From OAS926 sp035503715 (GTDB taxonomy: Bacteria; Pseudomonadota; Alphaproteobacteria; Rhizobiales; Rhizobiaceae): 64,000 bases of DNA. The stretch spans positions 1 to 64,000 of the forward strand of contig DATJTE010000171.1 of NCBI GenBank assembly GCA_035503715.1. The letters run 5' to 3'. Positions 25,703 through 35,240 of the stretch are shown here, one piece after another. How positions within the stretch are numbered: the first letter of the stretch is position 1; every line of letters begins with the position of its first letter. The position numbers were made by a program, and so were the translations under genes. The notes below the pieces were generated by a model that did no database searches, had not been told where the DNA came from, and saw only the letters and a program-made list of their open reading frames with translations.

Positions 25703-26674
25703 ATGGACGCCTGGGTCGCCCTCATCCAGATTCTCGACGCGACGGTTCGCGTCTCGGTGCCGTTGCTGCTCGCCTGTCTCGCCGGCCTATATTCCGAGCG
25801 TGCCGGTATTTTCGACATTGGCCTTGAAGGCAAGATGCTGGCGGGCGCCTTCGTCGGCGCCGCCGCCGCGGCCGTTTTCGCTTCGGCGTGGATCGGGCTC
25901 GCCTGCGCCATCCTGATCTCGGTCGCGTTCGCGATGGTGCATGGCTTCGCCTCGATCACCCATCGCGGCAACCAGGTCGTCTCCGGCGTTGCCATCAATT
26001 TTATCGCAGCCGGCTCGACGATCATTCTCGGCCAGGCATGGTTCCAGCAGGGCGGCCGCACCCCTGGCCTGCCGGAGGCACATCGCTTCGGCGCCATCAC
26101 GCTGCCGTTCGCGGATTCCTTGCGCGACGTGCCGATCATCGGATCGATCTATTCCGAACTGATCTCCGGGCACTCGCTGCTCGCCTATTTCGCCTTCCTG
26201 ATGGTGCCGTTCACCTGGTGGGTGCTCTATCGCACGCGCTTTGGCCTGAGACTGCGCGCCGTCGGCGAGAACCCGGCCGCCGTCGACACCGCCGGCATCT
26301 CCGTCGCCTGGCTGCGCTATCGCGCCCTGATCTGCACCGGCGTGCTGACGGGCGTCGCCGGCGCCTATCTCTCCGTGTCGCAGAATGCCGGCTTCGTGAA
26401 GGACATGACGGCCGGCAAGGGGTTCATCGCGCTCGCCGCGCTGATCTTCGCCAAGTGGAAGCCGGTGCCGGCGATGTTCGCCTGCCTGCTCTTCGGTTTC
26501 CTCGAAGCGCTGGCGATCCGCTATCAGGGCCTCGCATGGCCGGGCATCGGCCGCGTGCCGGTGCAGTTCATCAACGCGCTGCCCTTCATACTCACAGTGG
26601 TGTTGCTCGCAGGCTTCATCGGCCGGGCGATCCCGCCGCGTGCCGGCGGCGTGCCTTATGTGAAAGAACGCTGA
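25703..26674 (+). CDS. Nucleoside ABC transporter permease
   Basis: A 323-residue BPD_transp_2 permease (YufQ-like). The conserved FDIGLEGKMLAGAFVGAAAA segment lies near the N-terminus and HRGNQVVSGVAINFIAAGST follows. It begins one base after the preceding permease stop. With that permease and the ATPase it would complete the importer, lacking only the binding protein. Confidence 0.9.
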   Translation: MDAWVALIQILDATVRVSVPLLLACLAGLYSERAGIFDIGLEGKMLAGAFVGAAAAAVFASAWIGLACAILISVAFAMVHGFASITHRGNQVVSGVAINFIAAGSTIILGQAWFQQGGRTPGLPEAHRFGAITLPFADSLRDVPIIGSIYSELISGHSLLAYFAFLMVPFTWWVLYRTRFGLRLRAVGENPAAVDTAGISVAWLRYRALICTGVLTGVAGAYLSVSQNAGFVKDMTAGKGFIALAALIFAKWKPVPAMFACLLFGFLEALAIRYQGLAWPGIGRVPVQFINALPFILTVVLLAGFIGRAIPPRAGGVPYVKER

Positions 26675-26686
26675 GAAAGCTAGCTC

Positions 26687-27079
26687 ATGTCGCATGATCT
26701 GTTCGAGGCCGCGAAAGCGGCGATGGCGAAGGCTTATGCGCCATACTCCAAATTTCCCGTCGGCGCGGCGATCCGCACGGCCGACGGCAAGGTGTTCACC
26801 GGCGCCAACATCGAGGTCGCGTCCTATCCGGAAGGCTGGTGCGCCGAGACGACCGCGATCGGCCATTTCATCATGGGCGGCGGCGGCACGATCACGGAAG
26901 TCGCCGTTATCGCCGAGCGCATGAAAAGCGTGACGCCCTGCGGCGGCTGCCGCCAGCGGCTCGCGGAATTTGCATCGCGCGACGTGAAGATCCATCTCTG
27001 CGACAACGACGGCGTGACGAAGACCGTTACCATGGGCGAATTGCTGCCGTTCGGCTTCGAGGGAGACATCCTGAGATGA
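26687..27079 (+). CDS. cdd: Cytidine deaminase
   Basis: A 130-residue homotetrameric-type cytidine deaminase converting cytidine and deoxycytidine to uridine and deoxyuridine. Zinc ligands Cys52 (in WCAETTAIG), Cys85 and Cys88 (in TPCGGCRQ) and catalytic Glu54 are present, with substrate-binding Asn41 and Glu43 in the GANIEVASY motif. It sits in the nucleoside import and salvage operon and overlaps the next gene by four bases. Confidence 0.95.
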   Translation: MSHDLFEAAKAAMAKAYAPYSKFPVGAAIRTADGKVFTGANIEVASYPEGWCAETTAIGHFIMGGGGTITEVAVIAERMKSVTPCGGCRQRLAEFASRDVKIHLCDNDGVTKTVTMGELLPFGFEGDILR

Positions 27080-27876
27080 GTGAGACGATCGATGCGCTGA
27101 AGACGAAGCTCGGCGATCTGAGGCCCGACGTCGCGCTGGTGCTCGGCTCCGGTCTCGGCGGCCTGGTCAACGAGGTCGAGAAGCCGGTCCGTATTCTTTA
27201 CGGCGATCTGCCGAACTTCCTGAAGAGCGGCGTCACCGGCCATGCCGGCGAGATCGTCGCCGGCCACTTTGGCGGCCGCGTGGTGATGATGCTCGCCGGC
27301 CGCGCGCATTATTATGAACACGGCAATGCCGCGGCGATGCGTCCGGCGATCGAGGCGCTAGCTGGCGTCGGCGTGGAAAAGCTGATCCTCACCAACGCCG
27401 CCGGCTCGCTCGAACCGGATATGGGACCGGGCTCGGTGATGATGATCACCGACCACATCAATTTTTCGGGCTCCAATCCGCTGTTTGGCGAGCCGACCGA
27501 CCGGCGCTTCGTCGGCCTGACCGAGGCCTATGACAAGGCACTCTCGGCGGCAATCGAGAAGGCGGCGAAAGCAACGGGGACGCCGCTGCACAAGGGCGTC
27601 TACATTTGGTTCTCCGGTCCCTCCTTCGAGACGCCGGCCGAGATCCGCATGACGCGCGTGATGGGCGCGAACGCCGTCGGCATGTCGACCGTGCCGGAGG
27701 TGATTCTCGCGCGGTTCTACGGCCTGCGCGTCGCGGCGTGTTCGGTGATCACCAATCTCGCCGCCGGCATGACGGGCGGCGAGCTGTCGCATCAGGAGAC
27801 CAAGGACATGGCGCCGCTCGGAGGCGCGCGCCTTGCGGCGATCCTGAAGCAAATGTTCACGGACGGGTTCGAGTAA
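27076..27876 (+). CDS. punA: Purine-nucleoside phosphorylase (trimeric class)
   Basis: A 266-residue enzyme that splits purine nucleosides with phosphate into base and (deoxy)ribose-1-phosphate. Family marks are LVLGSGLGGLVNEVE (phosphate loop), HAGEIVAGHFGGRVVMMLAGR with HYYE, LILTNAAGSLEPDMGPGSVM and YIWFSGPSFETPAEIRM. The ATG overlaps the cdd stop (ATGA). In-frame sequence upstream lies inside cdd and is not part of the protein. The symbol follows the trimeric family; orthologues carry other names. Confidence 0.92.
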   Translation: MSETIDALKTKLGDLRPDVALVLGSGLGGLVNEVEKPVRILYGDLPNFLKSGVTGHAGEIVAGHFGGRVVMMLAGRAHYYEHGNAAAMRPAIEALAGVGVEKLILTNAAGSLEPDMGPGSVMMITDHINFSGSNPLFGEPTDRRFVGLTEAYDKALSAAIEKAAKATGTPLHKGVYIWFSGPSFETPAEIRMTRVMGANAVGMSTVPEVILARFYGLRVAACSVITNLAAGMTGGELSHQETKDMAPLGGARLAAILKQMFTDGFE

Positions 27877-27886
27877 ACGAGGCGAC

Positions 27887-29206
<1,320 letters not shown>

Positions 29207-29234
29207 AAAAGCGCATCTTTTTTGCCGTCGGCGC

Positions 29235-29280
29235 TTGACATCTCGATTTAAATCATACATTCTAGAATAGACGATTTAGA
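29235..29280 (+). promoter_or_regulatory. Promoter and 30-base quasi-palindrome upstream of TetR-RidA
   Basis: A consensus -35 TTGACA lies at 29235-29240, with TACATT (29256-29261) as a possible -10. Overlapping it is an extended inverted repeat centred on ATTCTAGAAT (29259-29268), flanked at four bases on each side by TAAATC (29249-29254) and GATTTA (29273-29278). It is very AT-rich against the background. By position it is the autoregulatory operator of the TetR gene starting at 29293. Confidence 0.65.
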
Positions 29281-29292
29281 AAGTGACGCGAG

Positions 29293-29862
29293 ATGACGCG
29301 AAACCGTTCATTTGATGAGGTCGAGGTGCTGAACGGCGCGATGATGGCGTTCCGGGAACACGGCTTTGCCGGGGCCTCCATCAAGGACCTCGAACGTGCC
29401 ACCGGTCTGACGTCTGGCAGCCTCTACAACGCCTTCGGCGACAAAGAAGGCCTCTACCGTGCGACGGCGCAGCACTATCTGGACTCTTTCGTTCGTGTTC
29501 GGGTCGAGACTTTCGCGGGCAAGAACGCGACCCTCGATGATCTCGAAGGGCTGTTCCTGTCGCTGCTCGAAGCGCCGCTGACAGACGGCTACGGCTGCAT
29601 GGCGACCAACGCGATCGTCGAGTTCGGCGGCGGCGAGTCGATCGCGACCTCCTTCGTACGCAAGGCGATCGGGCTGGTGAGCGCTGGGGTTCGCCGCGTG
29701 CTGGAACGTGAACTCGGCCCGGACAAGGCCGACACGGCGACCGAACATCTGGTCGTCCTCTATCACGGAATGCTGGTGTTTTCGCGAGCTGGATGGGCCG
29801 ACGAACGGCTCGCCACGATGGTTCGCGATCAATTCAATCGGCTGCGGGCTGAGCGTACTTAA
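29293..29862 (+). CDS. TetR/AcrR-family repressor (with RidA partner)
   Basis: A 189-residue repressor. The N-terminal helix-turn-helix covers about residues 5-50 (MMAFREHGFAGASIKDLERA, then TGLTSGSLYNAFGDKEGLY), which is the widespread TetR class whose C-terminus resembles the Tetracyclin_repressor-like family. It is followed 15 bases later by a RidA-like gene, so the two are an operon. A palindromic operator lies immediately upstream, implying autoregulation of both genes. Confidence 0.9.
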   Translation: MTRNRSFDEVEVLNGAMMAFREHGFAGASIKDLERATGLTSGSLYNAFGDKEGLYRATAQHYLDSFVRVRVETFAGKNATLDDLEGLFLSLLEAPLTDGYGCMATNAIVEFGGGESIATSFVRKAIGLVSAGVRRVLERELGPDKADTATEHLVVLYHGMLVFSRAGWADERLATMVRDQFNRLRAERT

Positions 29863-29877
29863 ACATAGGAGAAAGTC

Positions 29878-30258
29878 ATGTTGCGGAAATTCAATCCAAA
29901 AGGTTCGGTCGTTTCCCCCGCCTATAGCCACGGCGTCGAGGCGTCGGGCTTTCAGAAGACGCTCTACATTTCCGGCCAGGTCGGTCAGAAATCCGACGGC
30001 AGCGTGCCGCCGACCATCCAGGAGCAGACCAAGATCGCGGTCGCCAATATGAACGCGGTGCTGGCCGATGCCGGCATGACCAATGAGGATCTCGTGAAGG
30101 TGACGATTTACCTGACCGACGAGTCCAGTCTGCCGGGCTTCATGGAAGCCGGCGCCGGCACGCTGCCGTCGACGCCGCCTGCGACGACTCTGCTCATCGT
30201 CAAGGCGCTGGCCTCGCCGGCCTTGCTGATCGAGATCGAAGGCATCGCGGTAAGATAA
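29878..30258 (+). CDS. RidA/YjgF-superfamily protein lacking catalytic arginine
   Basis: A 126-residue cytoplasmic Rid-family protein. The core is normal: TLYISGQVGQKSDGS, LVKVTIYLTDES and the last strand LLIEIEGIAV. The arginine of the archetypal P-A-R-S/T motif is threonine here (PATT), so canonical 2-aminoacrylate deaminase activity is not expected. It is co-transcribed with the TetR gene before it, and is the second TetR-linked RidA homologue in the window. Confidence 0.88.
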   Translation: MLRKFNPKGSVVSPAYSHGVEASGFQKTLYISGQVGQKSDGSVPPTIQEQTKIAVANMNAVLADAGMTNEDLVKVTIYLTDESSLPGFMEAGAGTLPSTPPATTLLIVKALASPALLIEIEGIAVR

Positions 30259-30262
30259 GTTG

Positions 30263-30309
30263 CGGCATTATCTTGTCCAAAAAGTCTGCAACTTTTTGGG
30301 ATCATGCCG
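30263..30309. repeat. Intergenic palindromic element, likely bidirectional terminator
   Basis: A 9-bp stem CCAAAAAGT (30277-30285) / ACTTTTTGG (30291-30299) with loop CTGCA, enclosed by CGGCAT (30263-30268) / ATGCCG (30304-30309). It lies between two convergent genes. The core AAAGTCTGCAACTTTTTGGG is one I recognise as a frequently repeated intergenic palindrome in rhizobial genomes; only one copy is present in this window. Confidence 0.65.
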
Positions 30310-30312
30310 TGG

Positions 30313-30882
30313 CTACTGCACCAGCAGCAGCGAACCGTTCTCGACGGAATATTTATCGAGGCGCTGAAGGAAGCTCATCCCGATCAATGGGTCGCTCAGC
30401 GCCTCGTCGTACAGAACCAAGGCAGGCACGTCTCTGACGAGGATGCGGCCGATCTGCAGTTCGTCGATGTTCGTGCTCGCTCCGCTCGTCGAGCCGTTGG
30501 CGGTGTCGACCTTGTACTTGAAATCATCGCTGGTCAGTTTGATGCCGATCTTCCGTGCAGTGGAAAGATTGATGGCGACGAACGTCGCACCGGTGTCGAT
30601 CATCGCATCGACGCGACGGCCGTTAAACTTGAACTCGGCGGTGAAGTGGCCGCGATCGTTCGTTTCGATCCGCACCTTCTTGCCGAGAAGCTGTTCAGGC
30701 TCTGCCTTCGCAAGCCGGCGCGGCGCTGGCAGTACGGCGACCGGCTGCGGGTCAGGCGCCGGCCCGCTCAGCCAGGAATCGGCATATCGCAGGAACTGCT
30801 CGGGATTTGCCTCGTAAACGATCGGGATCGCGGCCGCGAGGCCGGTGAAGATACCGATGGAAAGAAGCTTCTTGACCAGCAT
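30313..30882 (-). CDS. Retropepsin-like aspartic protease (TIGR02281-type)
   Basis: A 189-residue membrane-anchored clan AA protease. One N-terminal hydrophobic anchor (about residues 5-23) and a proline-rich linker precede the single protease domain. Its active-site motif is DAMIDTGATFVAIN, and the late LIGMSFLQRLDKYSVENG segment is typical. Homologues are conserved in rhizobia, with unclear physiological substrates. It faces the RidA gene across the palindromic element. Confidence 0.85.
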   Translation of the reverse strand: MLVKKLLSIGIFTGLAAAIPIVYEANPEQFLRYADSWLSGPAPDPQPVAVLPAPRRLAKAEPEQLLGKKVRIETNDRGHFTAEFKFNGRRVDAMIDTGATFVAINLSTARKIGIKLTSDDFKYKVDTANGSTSGASTNIDELQIGRILVRDVPALVLYDEALSDPLIGMSFLQRLDKYSVENGSLLLVQ

Positions 30883-30995
30883 CAGGTCCCGCCTGGAATT
30901 CCGGCCGGGACCTTAGTGCGCCGTGCTCAGAAGTTGCTTAATGCCGGTAGCCCGGCGAGGGCAAACCGCGCGCCGGGGTTAACGGGTGGTAAAAC

Positions 30996-31625
30996 TCACT
31001 TCGTCCCGTACATCCGGTCGCCGGCGTCGCCGAGGCCCGGCATGATGTAGCCTTTCTCGTTAAGCTGCCGGTCGATGGAGGCGGTGAAGATCGGCACGTC
31101 CGGATGCGCCTTGGTGAAGCGCTCGATGCCCTCAGGGGCGGCGAGCAGACAGAGATAGCGCATATTGGTCGCGCCGCGGCCTTTCAGCTTGTCGATCGCG
31201 GCGATCGCCGAATTGGCCGTGGCGAGCATCGGATCGACGACGATCACCAGCCGGTCCGCGAGATCGCTCGGCGCCTTGAAGAAATACTCGACGGCTTCAA
31301 GCGTATCGTGGTCGCGGTAGAGCCCGATATGGGCGACGCGCGCGGCGGGAACCAAATCGAGCAAGCCTTCGAGCAGCCCGTTGCCAGCGCGCAGGACCGA
31401 CGCGAAGACCAGCTTCTTGCCTTCGAGAATAGGTGCATCCATTTCCTCGATAGGCGTCTCGATCTTGACCTTGGTCAGCTCCAAGTTGCGGGTCACCTCA
31501 TAGCCGAGCAGCAGCGAGATTTCGCGCAACAGCCGGCGGAAGCTTGCCGTCGAGGTTTCCTTGTTGCGCATGATGGTCAGCTTATGCTGCACAAGCGGAT
31601 GGTCGACGACGGTGACGCCTTTCAT
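30996..31625 (-). CDS. upp: Uracil phosphoribosyltransferase
   Basis: A 209-residue enzyme making UMP from uracil and PRPP. The PRPP-binding loop VDPMLATANSAIAAIDKLK and the uracil-binding C-terminus GYIMPGLGDAGDRMYGTK are intact. ATG 31625 is chosen over in-frame GTG 31631 because AGGAG lies seven bases upstream and the length then equals the family norm. It recycles uracil released by the nucleoside phosphorylase operon. Confidence 0.97.
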   Translation of the reverse strand: MKGVTVVDHPLVQHKLTIMRNKETSTASFRRLLREISLLLGYEVTRNLELTKVKIETPIEEMDAPILEGKKLVFASVLRAGNGLLEGLLDLVPAARVAHIGLYRDHDTLEAVEYFFKAPSDLADRLVIVVDPMLATANSAIAAIDKLKGRGATNMRYLCLLAAPEGIERFTKAHPDVPIFTASIDRQLNEKGYIMPGLGDAGDRMYGTK

Positions 31626-31734
31626 GGGCACGCTCCTGCGATCCGGGAATTTTGCCGACTTTAGCGGGCGCTTGCGGACAGCGAAACCTTTCGCGGCCCG
31701 GCAATCACAGATTTGTCCGGCGAGTTTGTCCAGG

Positions 31735-32718
31735 CTAGCGCGCCGAGACGGCTGCCGTGTTCACCCTGGCGAGCAGCGCGGCCCTGGTCTTGCGATCGAC
31801 AAAAGCAGCGTCGATGGCTGTCCTGGTCGTCGCCAGCAGCGCCTTGTCGTCCATGCCGAAATGCTTCTTCGCCACATCGTATTCGCGCTTCAGCGTGGTC
31901 CAGAAATAGGGCGGGTCGTCGGAGCTCAGCGTCACCTTGCAGCCGGCGGCGCGCAGCCTGGGGAACGGATGGCTGTCGAAGCCGTCGAACACCTTGAGTT
32001 CGATATTGGAGACCGGACAGACCTCCAGCACCACGCCCGCATCGGCGATGCGCTTGACCAGATCCGGATTTTCAATCGCGCGCACACCGTGGCCGATGCG
32101 CGATGGCCTTATATGATCGAGCACGTCGCGCACGCTTTCCCAGCCGGCGAGCTCGCCGGCATGGATGGTGATGCCAAGGCCGGCCTCGCGCGCGATCTCG
32201 AACGCGCGCACATAATCCTCGACCTGGCCAAAACGCTCCTCGCCGGCCATGCCATAACCCGTCACCAGCGGGTGGCCGCATTTCGCCGCGAAGCGGGCGG
32301 CGGCCTCGACCGACTCGACGCCGAAATGGCGCACACCCGTCACGATCATGCGGCCTTCGATGCCGGTCTTGGCTTTCGCCCGCGCCATGCCTTCGCCCAG
32401 CGCGTCCGTATAGGCTTTTGGCGACAGGCCGGACTTCACCGCGTGATCGGGTGAGGTGAACACCTCCGAATAGATCGCGCCGTCACGGGCGAGGCTGGAA
32501 AGGTAATCCTCGGCGAGCCGAGCATAATCGTCCTCGGTGCGGAACAAATTCGCCGAAAAATCATAGGCGGCGAGGAAAGAGGTGAAATCGTGCCAGACGA
32601 ACGAGCCGTCCCGGATGAAGGGGGTGGTGTCCGCGCCGTATTTCCGAGCCTGGCGGATGACCAGTTCCGGCGATGCGGCGCCTTCGATGTGACAATGCAA
32701 TTCGGCTTTAGGCAGCAT
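31735..32718 (-). CDS. add: Adenosine deaminase
   Basis: A 327-residue metal-dependent deaminase converting adenosine to inosine. Zinc ligand motif HCHIEGA is near residues 8-14, HAGE contains the catalytic Glu, and the late SSDDPPYF motif carries the metal-binding Asp. Homologues of this subgroup sometimes act on adenine, but the presence of PNP and a nucleoside importer favours adenosine. It is transcribed toward upp with 109 bases between, and diverges from ubiE. Confidence 0.93.
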   Translation of the reverse strand: MLPKAELHCHIEGAASPELVIRQARKYGADTTPFIRDGSFVWHDFTSFLAAYDFSANLFRTEDDYARLAEDYLSSLARDGAIYSEVFTSPDHAVKSGLSPKAYTDALGEGMARAKAKTGIEGRMIVTGVRHFGVESVEAAARFAAKCGHPLVTGYGMAGEERFGQVEDYVRAFEIAREAGLGITIHAGELAGWESVRDVLDHIRPSRIGHGVRAIENPDLVKRIADAGVVLEVCPVSNIELKVFDGFDSHPFPRLRAAGCKVTLSSDDPPYFWTTLKREYDVAKKHFGMDDKALLATTRTAIDAAFVDRKTRAALLARVNTAAVSAR

Positions 32719-32827
32719 GCGGAACCCAATTTACTACGATTCGGGCGCGTCCGTTCATCGCGGGTGAAAGAATAGCGCCCTGAAACCCGATCGGCTATGG
32801 TCGCGGCGATTTTGAGCGGACACATAA

Positions 32828-33604
32828 ATGTCAGATCAGCGCACAAAGGCGGCCGGCGGAATGGAGACCTCCTACGGTTTCCGCAGCGTCGGCGAGGGCG
32901 AGAAACAGGGCCTCGTCAACGAGGTGTTTCACCGCGTCGCCAGCCGCTATGACCTGATGAACGACGTCATGTCGGGCGGGCTGCACCGGCTGTGGAAGGA
33001 CGCCATGGTCGCCTGGCTCAACCCGCCGAGGCGGTCGGGCTGGTCCGTGCTCGACGTCGCTGGCGGCACCGGCGACATCGCCTTCCGCATCGTCGATGCG
33101 TCCGGCGGCCACGCCAAGGCAGTGGTTCTCGACATCAACGGTTCGATGCTCGAGGTTGGCCGCGAGCGCGCCGAGAAGCGGAAGCTCGCCAACAGCGTCG
33201 ACTTCGTCGAAGCCAACGCGGAAGAACTGCCGTTCGCGGATGAGACGTTCGACGCCTACACAATCGCGTTCGGCATCCGCAATGTTCCGCACATCGAGAC
33301 GGCACTTGACGAAGCTTACCGCGTGTTGAAACCCGGTGGGCGCTTTCTCTGCCTGGAGTTCTCCGAGGTCGATTTGCCGCTGCTCGACAGGCTCTACGAA
33401 GCCTGGTCGTTCAAGGCGATCCCGCAGATCGGAAGAATCGTGACCGGCGACGGCGAACCCTATTCTTATCTCGTCGAGTCGATCCGCAAGTTTCCGAACC
33501 AGCAGAATTTCGCCGCGATGATTTCGCGCGCCGGCTTCGACCGCGTGACTTTCCGTAACTATTCGGGCGGCATCGCCGCGCTGCATTCGGGCTGGAAGCT
33601 TTGA
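32828..33604 (+). CDS. ubiE: UbiE C-methyltransferase of ubiquinone synthesis
   Basis: A 258-residue SAM-dependent methyltransferase (demethylmenaquinone / 2-polyprenyl-6-methoxy-benzoquinol methylase). The UbiE signatures VFHRVASRYDLMNDVMSGG and VLDVAGGTGDIAFRI (SAM loop) and the later segment IAFGIRNVPHIETALDEAYR are all present. It precedes ubiB by 13 bases, forming the usual alphaproteobacterial ubiE-ubiB unit. Confidence 0.97.
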   Translation: MSDQRTKAAGGMETSYGFRSVGEGEKQGLVNEVFHRVASRYDLMNDVMSGGLHRLWKDAMVAWLNPPRRSGWSVLDVAGGTGDIAFRIVDASGGHAKAVVLDINGSMLEVGRERAEKRKLANSVDFVEANAEELPFADETFDAYTIAFGIRNVPHIETALDEAYRVLKPGGRFLCLEFSEVDLPLLDRLYEAWSFKAIPQIGRIVTGDGEPYSYLVESIRKFPNQQNFAAMISRAGFDRVTFRNYSGGIAALHSGWKL

Positions 33605-33617
33605 CGGACAGCCAAGC

Positions 33618-35192
33618 ATGAGCACGGTTGGCGCCTGGTATCGGCTCGGACGAGCTGGCTGGATCATGCTGCGCGAAGGCGTAATCGCCGCCGTGCCGGG
33701 CGATCAACTCACTGGCCTGCCGAAATTCGGCTGGCGCGTGGCGCGGCTGTTCGCCCGCCGCAGCTCGCGCGGGCGCAAGCGGTCGGAGCGCCTGGCCGAT
33801 GCCGTGGCACGACTCGGTCCGTCCTATGTGAAGCTCGGACAGTTCCTGGCGACGCGGCCGGATGTGGTGGGCAGCGAAATCGCGCTCGATCTCGCCAAAC
33901 TGCAGGACCGCATGGAGACTTTTCCCAAAGCGGCGGCCGTCGCTTCCATCGAGGCGTCGCTCGGCCGGACGATCGATGACCTGTATGTGAGGTTCGGCGA
34001 TGCGGTTGCCGCGGCGTCGATTGCGCAGGTGCACAGCGCCGACGTCGCCGACGCGACCGGCACGCGGCAGGTCGCGGTGAAGGTCATCCGGCCGGGCGTA
34101 CGACGGCTGTTCTTCCTCGACCTCGAAAGCTATTTCCTCGCCGCGCGCCTGCAGGAGAAATATATCCCTGCCACGCGTCGCCTCCGTCCGGTCGAGGTGA
34201 CGCAGACACTCGCCCAGACCACCAAGATCGAGATGGATCTGCGCCTCGAGGCCGCAGCACTCTCCGAGCTTGGCGAGAACACGAAGGACGATCCCGGCTT
34301 CCGCGTTCCGGCCGTCGATTGGGAACGTACCGGCCGCGATGTTCTGACGCTCGAATGGGTCGACGGCGTCAAGATGTCGAACATCGAAGGCTTGCGCGCC
34401 GCCGGCCACGACCTGGTGCAGCTTGCCGCGAACCTTGTGCAATCGTTCCTGCGCCACACGCTGCGCGACGGCTTTTTCCATGCCGACATGCATCCCGGAA
34501 ACCTGTTCGTCGAGGCGAACGGCACGATCGTGGCGGTCGATCTCGGCATCACCGGCCGGCTGGGAAAGAAGGAGCGGCGCTTCCTTGCCGAAATCCTCTA
34601 CGGCTTCATCACGCGCGACTACATGCGCGTCGCCGAGGTGCATTTCGAGGCAGGTTATGTGCCGCGCACGCACGATGTCGCGGCCTTCGCCCAGGCGATC
34701 CGCGCCATCGGCGAACCGATCCACGGCCAGCCGGCGGAAACAATCTCCATGGCGCGGCTGCTGACGCTGCTCTTCGAGATCACCGAACTATTCGATATGC
34801 AGACGCGCCCTGAGCTCGTCATGCTGCAGAAGACCATGGTCGTGGTCGAGGGCGTTGCGCGCACGCTCGATCCGCACTTCAACATGTGGAAGACGTCCGA
34901 GCCGGTCGTTGGTCACTGGATCCGGCAGAACCTCGGGCCGCGCGGCATGCTGGAGGACGCACGCGAAGGCGTCGGCGCGCTGCTGTCGCTCGGCCGCCAG
35001 GCGCCGGACTTGGCTGCGCGCACGGAGCGTCTGTCGCGGGAGATCGACGCCATGGCCGAGCATGGCCTGCGCTTCGACGCCGAAACCGCGCACGCCATCG
35101 GCAAGGCGGAAGCGCGTTATTCGCGCTGGGGCAGGGTGGCGCTCTGGGTCATCGCGGCGGCCGCAGTGTGGATCGCTTGGCAGGTAAGCTGA
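33618..35192 (+). CDS. ubiB: UbiB atypical kinase for ubiquinone synthesis
   Basis: A 524-residue ABC1/ADCK-family protein required for ubiquinone biosynthesis. The family KxGQ motif is VKLGQFLATRPDVV, the alanine-rich loop is AAASIAQVHSADV, the catalytic-loop motif is FHADMHPGNLFV and the metal motif is VDLGITGRLG. A C-terminal membrane helix (about 505-522) anchors it in the inner membrane. It stands between ubiE and coaBC. Confidence 0.97.
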   Translation: MSTVGAWYRLGRAGWIMLREGVIAAVPGDQLTGLPKFGWRVARLFARRSSRGRKRSERLADAVARLGPSYVKLGQFLATRPDVVGSEIALDLAKLQDRMETFPKAAAVASIEASLGRTIDDLYVRFGDAVAAASIAQVHSADVADATGTRQVAVKVIRPGVRRLFFLDLESYFLAARLQEKYIPATRRLRPVEVTQTLAQTTKIEMDLRLEAAALSELGENTKDDPGFRVPAVDWERTGRDVLTLEWVDGVKMSNIEGLRAAGHDLVQLAANLVQSFLRHTLRDGFFHADMHPGNLFVEANGTIVAVDLGITGRLGKKERRFLAEILYGFITRDYMRVAEVHFEAGYVPRTHDVAAFAQAIRAIGEPIHGQPAETISMARLLTLLFEITELFDMQTRPELVMLQKTMVVVEGVARTLDPHFNMWKTSEPVVGHWIRQNLGPRGMLEDAREGVGALLSLGRQAPDLAARTERLSREIDAMAEHGLRFDAETAHAIGKAEARYSRWGRVALWVIAAAAVWIAWQVS

Positions 35193-35240
35193 TGCTGGTC
35201 TATGAGGAAGTAACTGTCGCGCGCAGGGACGATCGCTAAT

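Noticed and set aside
26839..27075. Extended N-terminus for purine-nucleoside phosphorylase
   Set aside because: It lies within cdd in another frame and is Arg-rich; ATG 27076 overlaps the cdd stop as expected for coupled genes.
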